A stretch of 32,231 bases of DNA from Streptomyces sp. A0958. Its GTDB lineage: Bacteria > Actinomycetota > Actinomycetes > Streptomycetales > Streptomycetaceae. The number at the start of each line of letters is the position of its first letter. Position 1 is the stretch's first letter. The translations under genes were made by a program, and so were the position numbers. The stretch is taken from the NCBI RefSeq assembly GCF_004795035.1, contig NZ_SSBK01000052.1, forward strand, positions 1 through 32,231. The letters run 5' to 3'. Below the pieces are notes generated by a model. The model ran no database searches, was not told where the DNA came from, and saw only the letters and a program-made list of their open reading frames with translations. Positions 9,187 through 17,360 of the stretch are shown here, in pieces.

Positions 9187-11232
9187 TCAGAAGGTCAGCT
9201 TGAAGCTGTTGATCTTTCCGCTGTACCCGGAGTAGACGTCCTGGACCTTGAGCTTCCAGGTGCCGTTGGCGGTCTTGGACGAGGCGTTGACGGTGTAGGT
9301 CGTCTTGACGTTGTCCGCCGAGTCGCCGATGGAGGCGTTCTTCAGCCGGAAGGTGCCGCCGTCCGGGGCGACGAGGTCGATGACCAGGTCACCGCGCCAG
9401 CTGTGGGTGATGTCCACGCCGACCTTGAGGGCGCTGGGCGCCTTGCCGGAGCGGCCGGTGACGTTGACCGAGCTGGTGACGGCCGAGCCGTGGTCGGGGA
9501 TGGCCACGGTGGTGGTGTTCTGGAAGACCGTGCCGTCACCGGGGTCGGTCGGGTCGGTGTTGCCGCCGGGGCGCGTGCCGACGTTGATCGCGGCCCAGGC
9601 GTCGGCCACCGACTTGTACTCGGCGCTGCTCGTGCCGTAGAGGGCACCGGCCACGGCGAGCGTGCCGGTGCGGGCCGCCGCGTAGTTGGTCGTGGAGGTG
9701 AACTTGGTGGTGAGCGCCTTGAACCAGATCTGCTCGGCCTTGTCGCGGCCGATGCCGGTCACCGGCAGGCCGTCGGAGGTCGGGGAGTTGTAGCTGACGC
9801 CGTTGATGGTCTTGGCGCCGCTGCCCTCCGAGAGGAGGTAGAAGAAGTGGTTGGCCGGGCCCGACGAGTAGTGCACGTCGATGCTGCCGATGCCCGAGTA
9901 CCAGGAGTCCTTCGATATCCCGTCCCGGCTCGGCTTGTCCTGGTAGCGCAGCGGCGTGCCGTCGCCGTTGATGTCGATCTTCTCACCGATGAGGTAGTCG
10001 CCCTTGTCGGTGGAGTTGTTGGCGTAGAACTCGACGGCGGTGCCGAAGATGTCGCTGGTCGCCTCGTTGAGGCCGCCGGACTCACCGCTGTAGTTCAGCC
10101 CCGCGGTGTTCGAGGTGACGCCGTGGCTCATCTCGTGGGCCGCGACGTCCAGGGCGGTCAGCGGTGCGGCGTTGCCGTAGCCGTCGCCGTACGTCATGCA
10201 GAAGCAGCTGTCGTCCCAGAAGGCGTTGACGTAGCTGTTGCCGTAGTGGACGCGGGAGTACGCGCCGACGCCGTTGCCCTTGATGCCGGTCCGGCCGTGG
10301 ACGTTCTTGTAGTAGTCCCAGGTCTCGGCCGCACCGTAGTGGGCGTCGGCCGCCGCGGTCTCCGGGTTCGAGGCGGTGCCGTCGCCCCAGACGTCGTCGG
10401 AGCCGGAGAAGAGGGTGCCCGTGCCGGACGTACCGTGGTTCAGGTTGTACGTCTTGTGGTTGCCGCGGGTGGTGTCGGTCAGGTTGTACGCCCCCGAGGT
10501 GTTGAGGGTGACCTGGCCGCTGTACTCGGTGTTGCCGACGCCCGTCTCGATGGCCTGCCACTCGTAGAGCTTCGCTCCGGTGGTGGCGTCCGTGATGACG
10601 TGCAGGGCGTTCGGGGTGCCGTCCTCCTGGAGGCCGCCGACGACGGTCTCGTAGGCGAGCTGCGGGGTGCCCGACGCCATCCAGACGACCTTGCGGGGCG
10701 CCTGGTCGGCGACCGCCTTGTCCGAGCCGGCCGCCTTGGCCGCGCCGAGCGCCTGCTTCTGGGCCGCCGCCGGGGCGACGTCCGCCGTCGTGCTGACGGC
10801 CTTCAGCTGGGAGGCGGTGGCCGGGGACGCCTTGACGACGCTCTCGGTCGTACCGGCCTTGCTCTCCTGGACGACCAGGTCGCCGCCGAGGACCGGGAGC
10901 CCGTCGAAGGTGCGCTCGTAACGCGTGTGCGTGGTGCCGTCGTTGTCCTGGACGACATCGCGGACGACGAGCTTCTCCTGCGGGCCGAGGCCGAGCTTCT
11001 CGGCGGTGGCGGCCCGGCCCGCGGTGGCCTCGCGGATCAGCTCGGCGCGCTGCGAGGGCGAGAGCTGCTTGGTCAGGGCGCCGTGGTTCGCCGTGGAGGT
11101 GGTGGCGGCCTTGGCGGTGCCCGCGTCCGGTGCGGCGGAGGCCGATCCGGTCTGGACTCCTACGGCGAGGAGGGCTGCTGCGGCTATCAGGGCGCCGGTC
11201 GCGGTGGTACGACGGCTGGGCGTGGATCTCAC
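9187..11232 (-). CDS. Secreted M4 (thermolysin-family) zinc metalloprotease with C-terminal P domain
   Basis: 681 aa preproenzyme. Sec signal peptide at residues 1-34 (RR near the start, hydrophobic stretch, ASA-AP cleavage). A propeptide follows: FTP-like segment with LGLGPQEKLVVRDVV, then PepSY-like. The catalytic domain carries zinc site HEMSH at 366-370 and third ligand Glu390 in GGLNEATSD; the transition-state His is His454 in DVHYSSGPANHFF. After the M4 C-terminal domain, a Gly/Thr/Pro/Asp linker leads to a proprotein-convertase-type P domain (about 565-681, SWRGDLVIDLVAPDG). Start is GTG at 11230-11232 with AAGGAG 5 nt upstream. It is transcribed alone, convergent with glgP. Expected to degrade extracellular protein; unrelated in pathway to its neighbours. 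Confidence 0.95.
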   Translation of the reverse strand: MRSTPSRRTTATGALIAAAALLAVGVQTGSASAAPDAGTAKAATTSTANHGALTKQLSPSQRAELIREATAGRAATAEKLGLGPQEKLVVRDVVQDNDGTTHTRYERTFDGLPVLGGDLVVQESKAGTTESVVKASPATASQLKAVSTTADVAPAAAQKQALGAAKAAGSDKAVADQAPRKVVWMASGTPQLAYETVVGGLQEDGTPNALHVITDATTGAKLYEWQAIETGVGNTEYSGQVTLNTSGAYNLTDTTRGNHKTYNLNHGTSGTGTLFSGSDDVWGDGTASNPETAAADAHYGAAETWDYYKNVHGRTGIKGNGVGAYSRVHYGNSYVNAFWDDSCFCMTYGDGYGNAAPLTALDVAAHEMSHGVTSNTAGLNYSGESGGLNEATSDIFGTAVEFYANNSTDKGDYLIGEKIDINGDGTPLRYQDKPSRDGISKDSWYSGIGSIDVHYSSGPANHFFYLLSEGSGAKTINGVSYNSPTSDGLPVTGIGRDKAEQIWFKALTTKFTSTTNYAAARTGTLAVAGALYGTSSAEYKSVADAWAAINVGTRPGGNTDPTDPGDGTVFQNTTTVAIPDHGSAVTSSVNVTGRSGKAPSALKVGVDITHSWRGDLVIDLVAPDGGTFRLKNASIGDSADNVKTTYTVNASSKTANGTWKLKVQDVYSGYSGKINSFKLTF

Positions 11233-11573
11233 GCGGACTCCTTCTGCGAGGGGGGTACCGGCGACTGGGTGAGCCGTCCGGGCAGAGCAAGCAGTGCGCA
11301 GAACGGGGTGAAGCGTGTCAGCCGACGGCCAGGTCTGTCAGGACCGCGTCAACAAGTTGGCCGGAATTCGTCCGTTGCCGGAATGGTCATGTTCGTTAAG
11401 CGGACGTTTCACGGAACTTCACGGCGAGGCCGCCAGGAGCCTTCGGGGCCCGAATGCGCAGGGGGCGGCGAGGGCGTGCCGTATGTGACCGGGCGCTACG
11501 GGAATGTGAAGAACCGGAAAGTTCCCACCTGTCGAGACGCCGGGCAACTGTGGCGCGTTCCCGGCCGTCCCGC
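11233..11573. promoter_or_regulatory. Upstream region of the M4 protease
   Basis: 341 nt between the protease start and the terminator of the ABC operon. No gene is supported. It is less GC-rich around 11340-11420 and contains two direct repeats of TTCACGG at 11408-11414 and 11418-11424 (10-bp period, one helical turn), about 180 nt upstream of the protease GTG. Two CCGGAAT copies lie at about 11360-11382. I found no convincing -10/-35 pair. Repeats in phase on the helix could bind an activator; this is inference. Confidence 0.35.
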
Positions 11574-11610
11574 CCCGCCCGGCGGGCCGGGTGACGGCCC
11601 GCCGGGCGGG
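11574..11610 (-). terminator. Terminator of the ABC exporter operon
   Basis: A 16-bp perfect GC stem (arms 11574-11589 and 11595-11610) with a GGTGA loop, starting 5 nt after the stop of the downstream exporter gene. It is one of the longest perfect stems in the window. Confidence 0.85.
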
Positions 11611-11615
11611 AGGAG

Positions 11616-13523
11616 TCAGGCCAGGCTCTCCCGCCAGGCGCGGTGCAGGCCGGCGAACCGGCCCGAGCCGGCGATGAGTTCGCCGGGCGCGCCGTCCTCC
11701 ACGATCCGCCCGTGCTCCATCACCAGCACCCGGTCCGCGACCTCCACGGTCGACAGCCGGTGCGCGATCACCATCGCGGTGCGGCCGTGCAGCACGGTGT
11801 CCATCGCCTGCTGCACCGCCCGCTCGCCGGGGATGTCGAGCGAGCTGGTCGCCTCGTCGAGGATCAGCACCGCCGGGTCCGCGAGGAGTGCCCGTGCGAA
11901 CGCCACCAACTGGCGCTGGCCCGCCGAGATCCGGCCGCCCCGCTTGCGTACGTCCGTGTCGTAGCCGTCGGGCAGACCGGTGATGAAGTCGTGGGCGCCG
12001 ATCGCCTTCGCGGCCCGCTCGATCTCCTCGCGGCTCGCCTCCGGCCGGCCGATCGCGATGTTCTCGGCGACCGTCCCGGAGAACAGGAACGCCTCCTGCG
12101 TCACCATCACCACCCCGCGCCGCAGTTCGGGCGTGGCGAGATCCCGCAGGTCGGTGCCGTCCAGCAGTACCCGGCCCTCGGTCGGGTCGTAGAAGCGGGC
12201 CAGCAGCTTGGCGAGCGTCGACTTGCCCGCGCCCGTGGAGCCGACCACCGCCACCGTCTGCCCCGCCGGGACGGTCAGGTCGAAGCGGGGCAGCACCTCA
12301 CCGCCCGTGCGGTACGCGAAGCTCACCGAGTCGAACACCACCTCGCGCCCCGGCTGCCCGCCGGTCCGGGCCGGCAGCTCGCGCGGCTCCAGGGCCTCCG
12401 GGACCGCCGGCCTCTGCGCCAGCAGACCGGCGACCTTCTCCAGCGAGGCCGCCGCCGACTCGAAGGAGTTGAGGAACATGCTGAGCCGGTCGATCGGGTC
12501 GTACAGCCGCCGCAGATAGAGCACCACCGCCGCCAGCACGCCGAGCGCGAGGCCGCCGGAGGCGACGCGGTAGGCGCCCCACAGCACGATTCCGGCCACC
12601 GCCGTGTTGGCGACCAGCCGCGAGCCGACGACATAGCGCGCGTTCTCCAGCATCGCGTCGCCGTTGGTGACCCGGTGACGCGCGTTCAGCTCCCGGAAGG
12701 CCGCGTCGTTGACGGGCTCGCGGCGGAAGGCCTGCACGGGCCGGATGCCGTTCATCGTCTCCGCGAACTTCACGATGACCGCGGCGATCGCCGTCGAACG
12801 GGCGGCGAAGATCACCGACGAGCGGCGCCGGTAGAGCCGCACCAGCAGGTACAGCGGTACGAAGGACGCCACGGCGGCCGCGCCGGTGGAGAGGTCCAGC
12901 CAGAGCAGCAGCGCGGCGATGGAGGCGAACGAGAGGATGACGTGCAGCAGCTCCTGGAGCCCTTCGTCCAGCAGCTCCCGCAGCGACTCCAGGTCCGTGG
13001 TGGAACGCGAGATCAGCCGCCCCGAGGTGTACCGCTCGTGGAAGTCCACGCTCAGCGCCTGCGCGTGGCGGAAGATCCGGCCGCGCAGGTCGAGCAGCAC
13101 GTCCTGGTTGACCCGCGCGGACATGCGGATGAACGCGTACTGCAGGGCGCCCGCGCCGGCCGCGCAGAGCGCGTAGCCCACCGCCACGGCGATCAGCGGC
13201 CCGTAGTCCTTCTCGCGGAACGCGGGCACCCCGCTGTCGATGGCGTAGGCGACCAGCAGCGGACCGGCCTGCACCGCGGCCTGCTGCACCAGCAGGAACA
13301 GGGCGGCCGCCACGACCCGGCCCCGCATGGGCCGCAGCAGCGACCGGAGCAGCTGCCAGGTGGCGCCGCGCGGGGCGGGCAGGTCGTCCCGGTCGAAGGG
13401 GTCGCCACCCGCCTCCACGGGCCGCTCGTCCGCCGCCGTACCGGGCGGCGGTGTCCGGTGCTCGTGCTCGTCCCTGCCGCCGCCGCCCGGTTCCGCCGGC
13501 CGTCCGGTCGTCGTGCTCGTCAT
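11616..13523 (-). CDS. ABC exporter half-transporter, subunit with canonical Walker B Glu
   Basis: 635 aa type IV (ABC-B-like) exporter: a charged 50-residue N-terminal tail, six membrane segments (about 65-345), then a nucleotide-binding domain. Walker A is GSTGAGKST (Lys434), the Q-loop VTQEAFLF, the signature ISAGQ at 532-536 (not LSGGQ), Walker B VLILDE with catalytic Glu557, and H-loop IAHRLST. The start ATG at 13521-13523 overlaps the stop of the upstream exporter gene by 4 nt (ATGA) and has GAGGAGGG about 9 nt before it. The degenerate signature here complements the degenerate Walker B of the partner, as expected for one heterodimeric pump. Substrate unknown; lipids, drugs or peptides are all possible. 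Followed directly by a terminator. Confidence 0.93.
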   Translation of the reverse strand: MTSTTTGRPAEPGGGGRDEHEHRTPPPGTAADERPVEAGGDPFDRDDLPAPRGATWQLLRSLLRPMRGRVVAAALFLLVQQAAVQAGPLLVAYAIDSGVPAFREKDYGPLIAVAVGYALCAAGAGALQYAFIRMSARVNQDVLLDLRGRIFRHAQALSVDFHERYTSGRLISRSTTDLESLRELLDEGLQELLHVILSFASIAALLLWLDLSTGAAAVASFVPLYLLVRLYRRRSSVIFAARSTAIAAVIVKFAETMNGIRPVQAFRREPVNDAAFRELNARHRVTNGDAMLENARYVVGSRLVANTAVAGIVLWGAYRVASGGLALGVLAAVVLYLRRLYDPIDRLSMFLNSFESAAASLEKVAGLLAQRPAVPEALEPRELPARTGGQPGREVVFDSVSFAYRTGGEVLPRFDLTVPAGQTVAVVGSTGAGKSTLAKLLARFYDPTEGRVLLDGTDLRDLATPELRRGVVMVTQEAFLFSGTVAENIAIGRPEASREEIERAAKAIGAHDFITGLPDGYDTDVRKRGGRISAGQRQLVAFARALLADPAVLILDEATSSLDIPGERAVQQAMDTVLHGRTAMVIAHRLSTVEVADRVLVMEHGRIVEDGAPGELIAGSGRFAGLHRAWRESLA

Positions 13524-15406
13524 CGGGTGCTGCCCTCCTCGGCAGGGGCCATCGCGCCCAGGGACTCGTCTTCGGCTGTTTCCGTACCGGGCGTTTCGGC
13601 GCGGGGCCCGGTGCTCCCGTCCCCGCCGGCCGACAGGCCTGCGCCGGACATCAGCCAGGCGTACTCGGCGCTGGTCCGCAGCAGTTCCTGATGGGTGCCG
13701 ACCGCGCTGATCCGGCCCTCGGACAGCAGCGCCACCCGGTCCGCGAGCATCACGGTGGACGGCCGGTGCGCGACCACCACCGCCGTGGTCCTCTCCAGGA
13801 CGCGCCGCAGCGCCGCCTCCACCAGCGCCTCCGTGTGCACGTCGAGCGCCGAGAGCGGGTCGTCGAGCACCAGGAAGCGCGGCCGGCCCACCACGGCCCT
13901 GGCCAGGGCGAGGCGCTGGCGCTGGCCGCCGGACAGGCTCAGGCCCTGCTCGCCGACCTGCGTGTCGACGCCCAGCGGCAGCTCGTGGACGAAGTCGGCC
14001 TGCGCGACCGAGAGCGCCCGCAGCAACTCCTCCTCGCCCGCCCCGGCCGCGCCCATCAGCACGTTCTCCCCGACGCTCGCCGAGAAGAGCGTCGGCTCCT
14101 CGAACGCCACCGACACCAGCTCCCGCAGCCGGGCGCGCGGCATGGCGGTGATGTCCTCGCCGTCCAGGGTGATCCGCCCCGCGGTGGCCTCGTGCAGCCG
14201 GGGCACCAGGGAGGTCAGCGTCGTCTTCCCGGAACCCGTCGCCCCGACCAGGGCCATCGTCTCGCCGGGCCGGACGCGCAGATCGATCCGGGCCAGGACG
14301 GGCGCGGAACCCTCCTCCGCGTCGGGGTAGCGGAACTCGACGCCCTCGAAGACCATGCCGCCCGCCTCCCGGTCCCCGCCGGTGCCGTCCCCGGCCGTCG
14401 GCGCGGCGTCCTCCTCCTCGGCGACGTCCATCACCTCGAAGAACCGCTCGGTCGCCGTCGCCGACTCCTGGCTCATCGCCAGCAGGTAGCCGATCGACTC
14501 GACGGGCCAGCGCAGCGCGAGCGCCGTGGAGAGGAACGCGACCAGGGTGCCCGCCGACAGGCCGCCGTCCGCGACCTCGATCGTGCCGAAGACCAGCGCC
14601 GCCCCGATGGCGAGTTCCGGCAGGGTGGTGATGAGGACCCAGATCCCGGCGAGCAGCCGCGCCTTGCCCAGCTCCGTGGTGCGCAGCCGCTGCGCGAGGG
14701 TGCGGAAGGCGTCCGCCTGGCTGCGGTGCCGGCCGAAGCCCTTGACGATGCGGATGCCCAGCACGCTCTCCTCGACCACGGTCGTCAGATCACCGACCTG
14801 ATCCTGCGCCTTGCGCGCCACCTTCGCGTACTTGGACTCGAAGGCCGAGCAGACGATCACGAGCGGCACGACGGGGGCGAGCAGCACCAGCCCGAGCGTC
14901 CACTCCTGGAACAGCAGGATCACGAAACCGACGAGGATCGTGGTGGCGTTGACGAGCAGGAAGGTCAGCGGGAACGCCAGGAACATCCGCAGCAGCATCA
15001 GGTCAGTCGTCCCGCGCGACAGCAACTGCCCCGAGGGCCACCGGTCGTGGAAGGCGACGGGCAGGCGCTGGAGGTGCCGGTAGAGGTCGGCCCGCATCGA
15101 CGCCTCGAAACCGGCCAGCGGACGCGCCACCAGCGACCGGCGCACCCCGAACAGCACCGCCTCCGCGAGGCCCAGGAGCAGCAGGTACAGCGCGCCGAGC
15201 CAGACCCCGCCCGGGTCCCGGTGGGCGACCGGGCCGTCCACCATCCACTTCAGGACCAGCGGGATCACCAGGCCCAGGCAGGAGGCGACGACCGCCACCA
15301 GGGCCGCCCCGAACAGCCGGACCCGTACCGGCTTCACATACGGCCACAACCGCAGCAGGGAACGTACGGCTGACCGGTCCTTGGGCTCTGCATGTTCCTG
15401 GCGCAT
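13520..15406 (-). CDS. ABC exporter half-transporter, subunit with degenerate Walker B
   Basis: 628 aa ABC-B-like exporter: six membrane segments (about 25-300) and a nucleotide-binding domain. Walker A GATGSGKTT is intact and the signature LSGGQ is at 491-495. The catalytic Glu after Walker B is replaced by Asp516 (LVLDDPLSALD), and the Q-loop position reads EEPTLF rather than the usual Q. The H-loop VAHRPST is intact. A roughly 40-residue acidic/Ser/Thr tail follows. First gene of a two-gene operon overlapping its partner by 4 nt. The start ATG at 15404-15406 lacks a good ribosome site, but TAGGCT ends 7 nt before it, so the mRNA may be leaderless. Substrate cannot be told from sequence. 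Confidence 0.92.
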   Translation of the reverse strand: MRQEHAEPKDRSAVRSLLRLWPYVKPVRVRLFGAALVAVVASCLGLVIPLVLKWMVDGPVAHRDPGGVWLGALYLLLLGLAEAVLFGVRRSLVARPLAGFEASMRADLYRHLQRLPVAFHDRWPSGQLLSRGTTDLMLLRMFLAFPLTFLLVNATTILVGFVILLFQEWTLGLVLLAPVVPLVIVCSAFESKYAKVARKAQDQVGDLTTVVEESVLGIRIVKGFGRHRSQADAFRTLAQRLRTTELGKARLLAGIWVLITTLPELAIGAALVFGTIEVADGGLSAGTLVAFLSTALALRWPVESIGYLLAMSQESATATERFFEVMDVAEEEDAAPTAGDGTGGDREAGGMVFEGVEFRYPDAEEGSAPVLARIDLRVRPGETMALVGATGSGKTTLTSLVPRLHEATAGRITLDGEDITAMPRARLRELVSVAFEEPTLFSASVGENVLMGAAGAGEEELLRALSVAQADFVHELPLGVDTQVGEQGLSLSGGQRQRLALARAVVGRPRFLVLDDPLSALDVHTEALVEAALRRVLERTTAVVVAHRPSTVMLADRVALLSEGRISAVGTHQELLRTSAEYAWLMSGAGLSAGGDGSTGPRAETPGTETAEDESLGAMAPAEEGSTR

Positions 15407-15413
15407 CAGGGTG

Positions 15414-15419
15414 AGCCTA
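15414..15419 (-). promoter_or_regulatory. Candidate -10 (TAGGCT) for a leaderless exporter mRNA
   Basis: On the minus strand TAGGCT matches the Streptomyces TAGRRT-like -10 and ends 7 nt before the ATG at 15406, so the transcript would begin at or next to the start codon. The -35 is weak (AGGACC, about 18 nt further upstream). Confidence 0.45.
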
Positions 15420-15503
15420 CGGTCCGTCCGGATATCGGTCCTGCGGTTTTATCCGGCCGTCCGGCGCCCGGCGCTGGCGTACCGCGCCGGGGGTCGTAGG
15501 GCG

Positions 15504-15525
15504 GCATCAACCGATCGGCTGATGC
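15504..15525. promoter_or_regulatory. 22-bp near-perfect palindrome, candidate operator
   Basis: Outer arms GCATCA and TGATGC flank a perfect CCGATCGG core, with a single mismatched pair (A/C) between arm and core. It lies in the 176-nt gap between the divergent exporter operon (starts 15406) and the ABC-2 operon (starts 15583), 58 bp upstream of the latter. Length and symmetry are typical for a dimeric regulator such as TetR or a NarL-type response regulator. The only regulator encoded nearby is the response regulator at 18718. Confidence 0.55.
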
Positions 15526-15582
15526 AGGTTCGAGCGCGATGGCGGATGCCGCCGCGGGCCGCGGGCACGGATGCTCGGTGCC

Positions 15583-16521
15583 ATGGCGATCATCGAAGCG
15601 AGCGGGGTGCGCAAGTCCTACGGCGGCCGCTCCGTGGTCGACGGAGTGAGCTTCTCCGTCGACGAGGGGGAGATCTTCGGGATTCTCGGCCCCAACGGCG
15701 CGGGCAAGACCACCACCGTCGAGTGCGTCGCGGGGCTGCGGGTCCCCGACGCCGGGACCGTCCGGGTCGCCGGGCTCGACCCCGTCGCGGACCGCGACCG
15801 GGTGACCCGGCTGCTCGGCGCCCAGCTCCAGGAGAGCGAACTCCAGACCAAGATCACCGTGCGCGAGGCCCTGGAGCTGTACAGCGCCTTCTACCCCCGG
15901 CCCGCCGACTGGCGGCCGCTCGCGGAACGGCTCGGCCTGGACACCAAGCTGGACACCCGCTTCGGCCGGCTCTCCGGCGGCCAGAAGCAGCGCCTGTCCA
16001 TCGCGCTCGCCCTCGTCGGCCGGCCCCGCGTCGTCATCCTGGACGAGTTGACCACCGGCCTCGACCCCCGGGCCCGGCGCGACACCTGGCAGCTCATCGA
16101 GGACGTGCGCGCGAGCGGCGTCACGGTCGTCCTCGTCACCCACTTCATGGAGGAGGCCCAGCGCCTCTGCGACCGCATCGCCGTCATCGACAAGGGACAC
16201 GTCGTCGCCCTCGACACCCCCGCCGGGCTGATCGCCGGCGCCGACGGCTCCACCGTCATCTCCTTCACCCCCTCGAAGCCGCTGCCCGAGGCCGAACTCG
16301 CGGCCCTGCCCGGAGCCACCTCGTACGAGGACCGGGACGGCCGGGTCCTCATCAACGGCACCGACGAGACCGTCAACGCCGTCATCTCACTGCTGGCCCG
16401 GCTCCGCGTCACCGCCCACCGGCTCCGCGTCGCAGAGGCGACCCTGGACGATGCCTTCCTCGACCTCACCGAACACCCCGGCCCCGCCGACGACCGCGGC
16501 CTCACAGAACGGGCAGCCTGA
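15583..16521 (+). CDS. ABC-2 type transporter, ATP-binding subunit
   Basis: 312 aa cytoplasmic ATPase of the DrrA-like class. Walker A GPNGAGKTT, Q-loop QLQESEL, signature LSGGQKQR, Walker B VVILDELTTGLD and H-loop VTHFMEEA, followed by a roughly 90-residue C-terminal domain. The ATG at 15583 is preferred because the protein then begins MAIIEASGVRKSYGG, as such subunits usually do; an in-frame ATG four codons upstream (15571) cannot be excluded. Neither has a clear ribosome site. It is followed after 1 nt by its permease and then by a two-component system, the arrangement often seen for drug- or envelope-stress-responsive ABC-2 exporters. Confidence 0.93.
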   Translation: MAIIEASGVRKSYGGRSVVDGVSFSVDEGEIFGILGPNGAGKTTTVECVAGLRVPDAGTVRVAGLDPVADRDRVTRLLGAQLQESELQTKITVREALELYSAFYPRPADWRPLAERLGLDTKLDTRFGRLSGGQKQRLSIALALVGRPRVVILDELTTGLDPRARRDTWQLIEDVRASGVTVVLVTHFMEEAQRLCDRIAVIDKGHVVALDTPAGLIAGADGSTVISFTPSKPLPEAELAALPGATSYEDRDGRVLINGTDETVNAVISLLARLRVTAHRLRVAEATLDDAFLDLTEHPGPADDRGLTERAA

Positions 16522-16522
16522 G

Positions 16523-17311
16523 ATGGCCACAGCGCACACCGCCCCCACTGCCGTGCCCCGCGCCACCGCCTCCGGCGCGACGCTCGCCGTCCTCAAGTCG
16601 GAGACCCGGCTGTTCCTGCGCGAACCCGGCAGCCTGTTCTGGATCGTGGTCTTCCCGACCGTGCTGCTGGTGATCCTGGGCCTGGTCCCGTCCTTCCGGG
16701 TGCACGACGACGGGCTCGGCGGCCGGCGCGTCATCGACCTGTACGTGTCCGTCGCGGTGCTGCTCGCCCTGATCATGTCAGGGCTCCAGGCGATGCCGCC
16801 CGTCCTGACCGGCTACCGCGAACGCGGCATCCTGCGCCGCATGTCCACCACCCCGGTACGGCCCTCCGCCCTCCTCGGCGCGCAGATCGCGCTGCACGGC
16901 GCGGCCGCGCTCGTCTCCGCCCTGCTGGTCACCGCCGTCGGCCGGACCGCCTTCGGAGTCCGGCTGCCCGGCCGGCCGTTCGGCTATCTGCTGGCGCTGC
17001 TGCTCGCGGTCGCCTGCGTCCTGGCCCTCGGCTCGCTGATCTGCGCCGTCTCCCGCACGACCAAGATCGCCGCCACCATCGGGTCCGTCGTCTACTTCTC
17101 GATGATGTTCACAGCGGGCGTCTGGGTCCCCGTCCAGGCCATGCCCGACGCGCTCCGCCGCATCGTCCAGGCCACCCCCTTCGGCGCGGCCTCCCAGGCG
17201 CTCGACCAGGCCGCCCGGGGCGACTGGCCGAGCTGGGCGTATCTCGGAGCGGTCGCCGCCTGGACGGCGGTGGCGGGCTGGGCCGCGACCCGTACGTTCC
17301 GGTGGCAGTAG
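16523..17311 (+). CDS. ABC-2 type transporter, permease subunit
   Basis: 262 aa integral membrane protein with about six hydrophobic segments. A short N-terminal tail is followed by LFLREPGSLFWIVVFPTVLLVIL, then the GYRERGILRRMSTTPVRPS coupling helix typical of ABC-2 permeases, and the late motif FTAGVWVPVQAMPDALRRI. The ATG at 16523-16525 comes 1 nt after the ATPase stop and translation is probably coupled; the frame is open further upstream but overlaps the ATPase. It would form a dimer with two ATPase subunits. Substrate unknown. Confidence 0.92.
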   Translation: MATAHTAPTAVPRATASGATLAVLKSETRLFLREPGSLFWIVVFPTVLLVILGLVPSFRVHDDGLGGRRVIDLYVSVAVLLALIMSGLQAMPPVLTGYRERGILRRMSTTPVRPSALLGAQIALHGAAALVSALLVTAVGRTAFGVRLPGRPFGYLLALLLAVACVLALGSLICAVSRTTKIAATIGSVVYFSMMFTAGVWVPVQAMPDALRRIVQATPFGAASQALDQAARGDWPSWAYLGAVAAWTAVAGWAATRTFRWQ

Positions 17312-17346
17312 CCGACGCGGGGGGCGGACAGCGGCTCCGGGCACGG

Positions 17347-17360
17347 GGGAGACTTCTCCC
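17347..17360 (+). promoter_or_regulatory. Small hairpin covering the histidine kinase ribosome binding site
   Basis: GGGAG (17347-17351) can pair with CTCCC (17356-17360) around an ACTT loop. The left arm is the Shine-Dalgarno sequence of the kinase gene and the right arm abuts its ATG at 17361. The stem is only 5 bp, so any effect on translation would be modest. Confidence 0.4.

Noticed and set aside
9403..11964. Long plus-strand open frame of about 850 codons opposite the protease
   Set aside because: Val/Arg/Gly-rich shadow of the high-GC protease and exporter genes; no known motif, no ribosome site, and the protease on the other strand is unmistakable.
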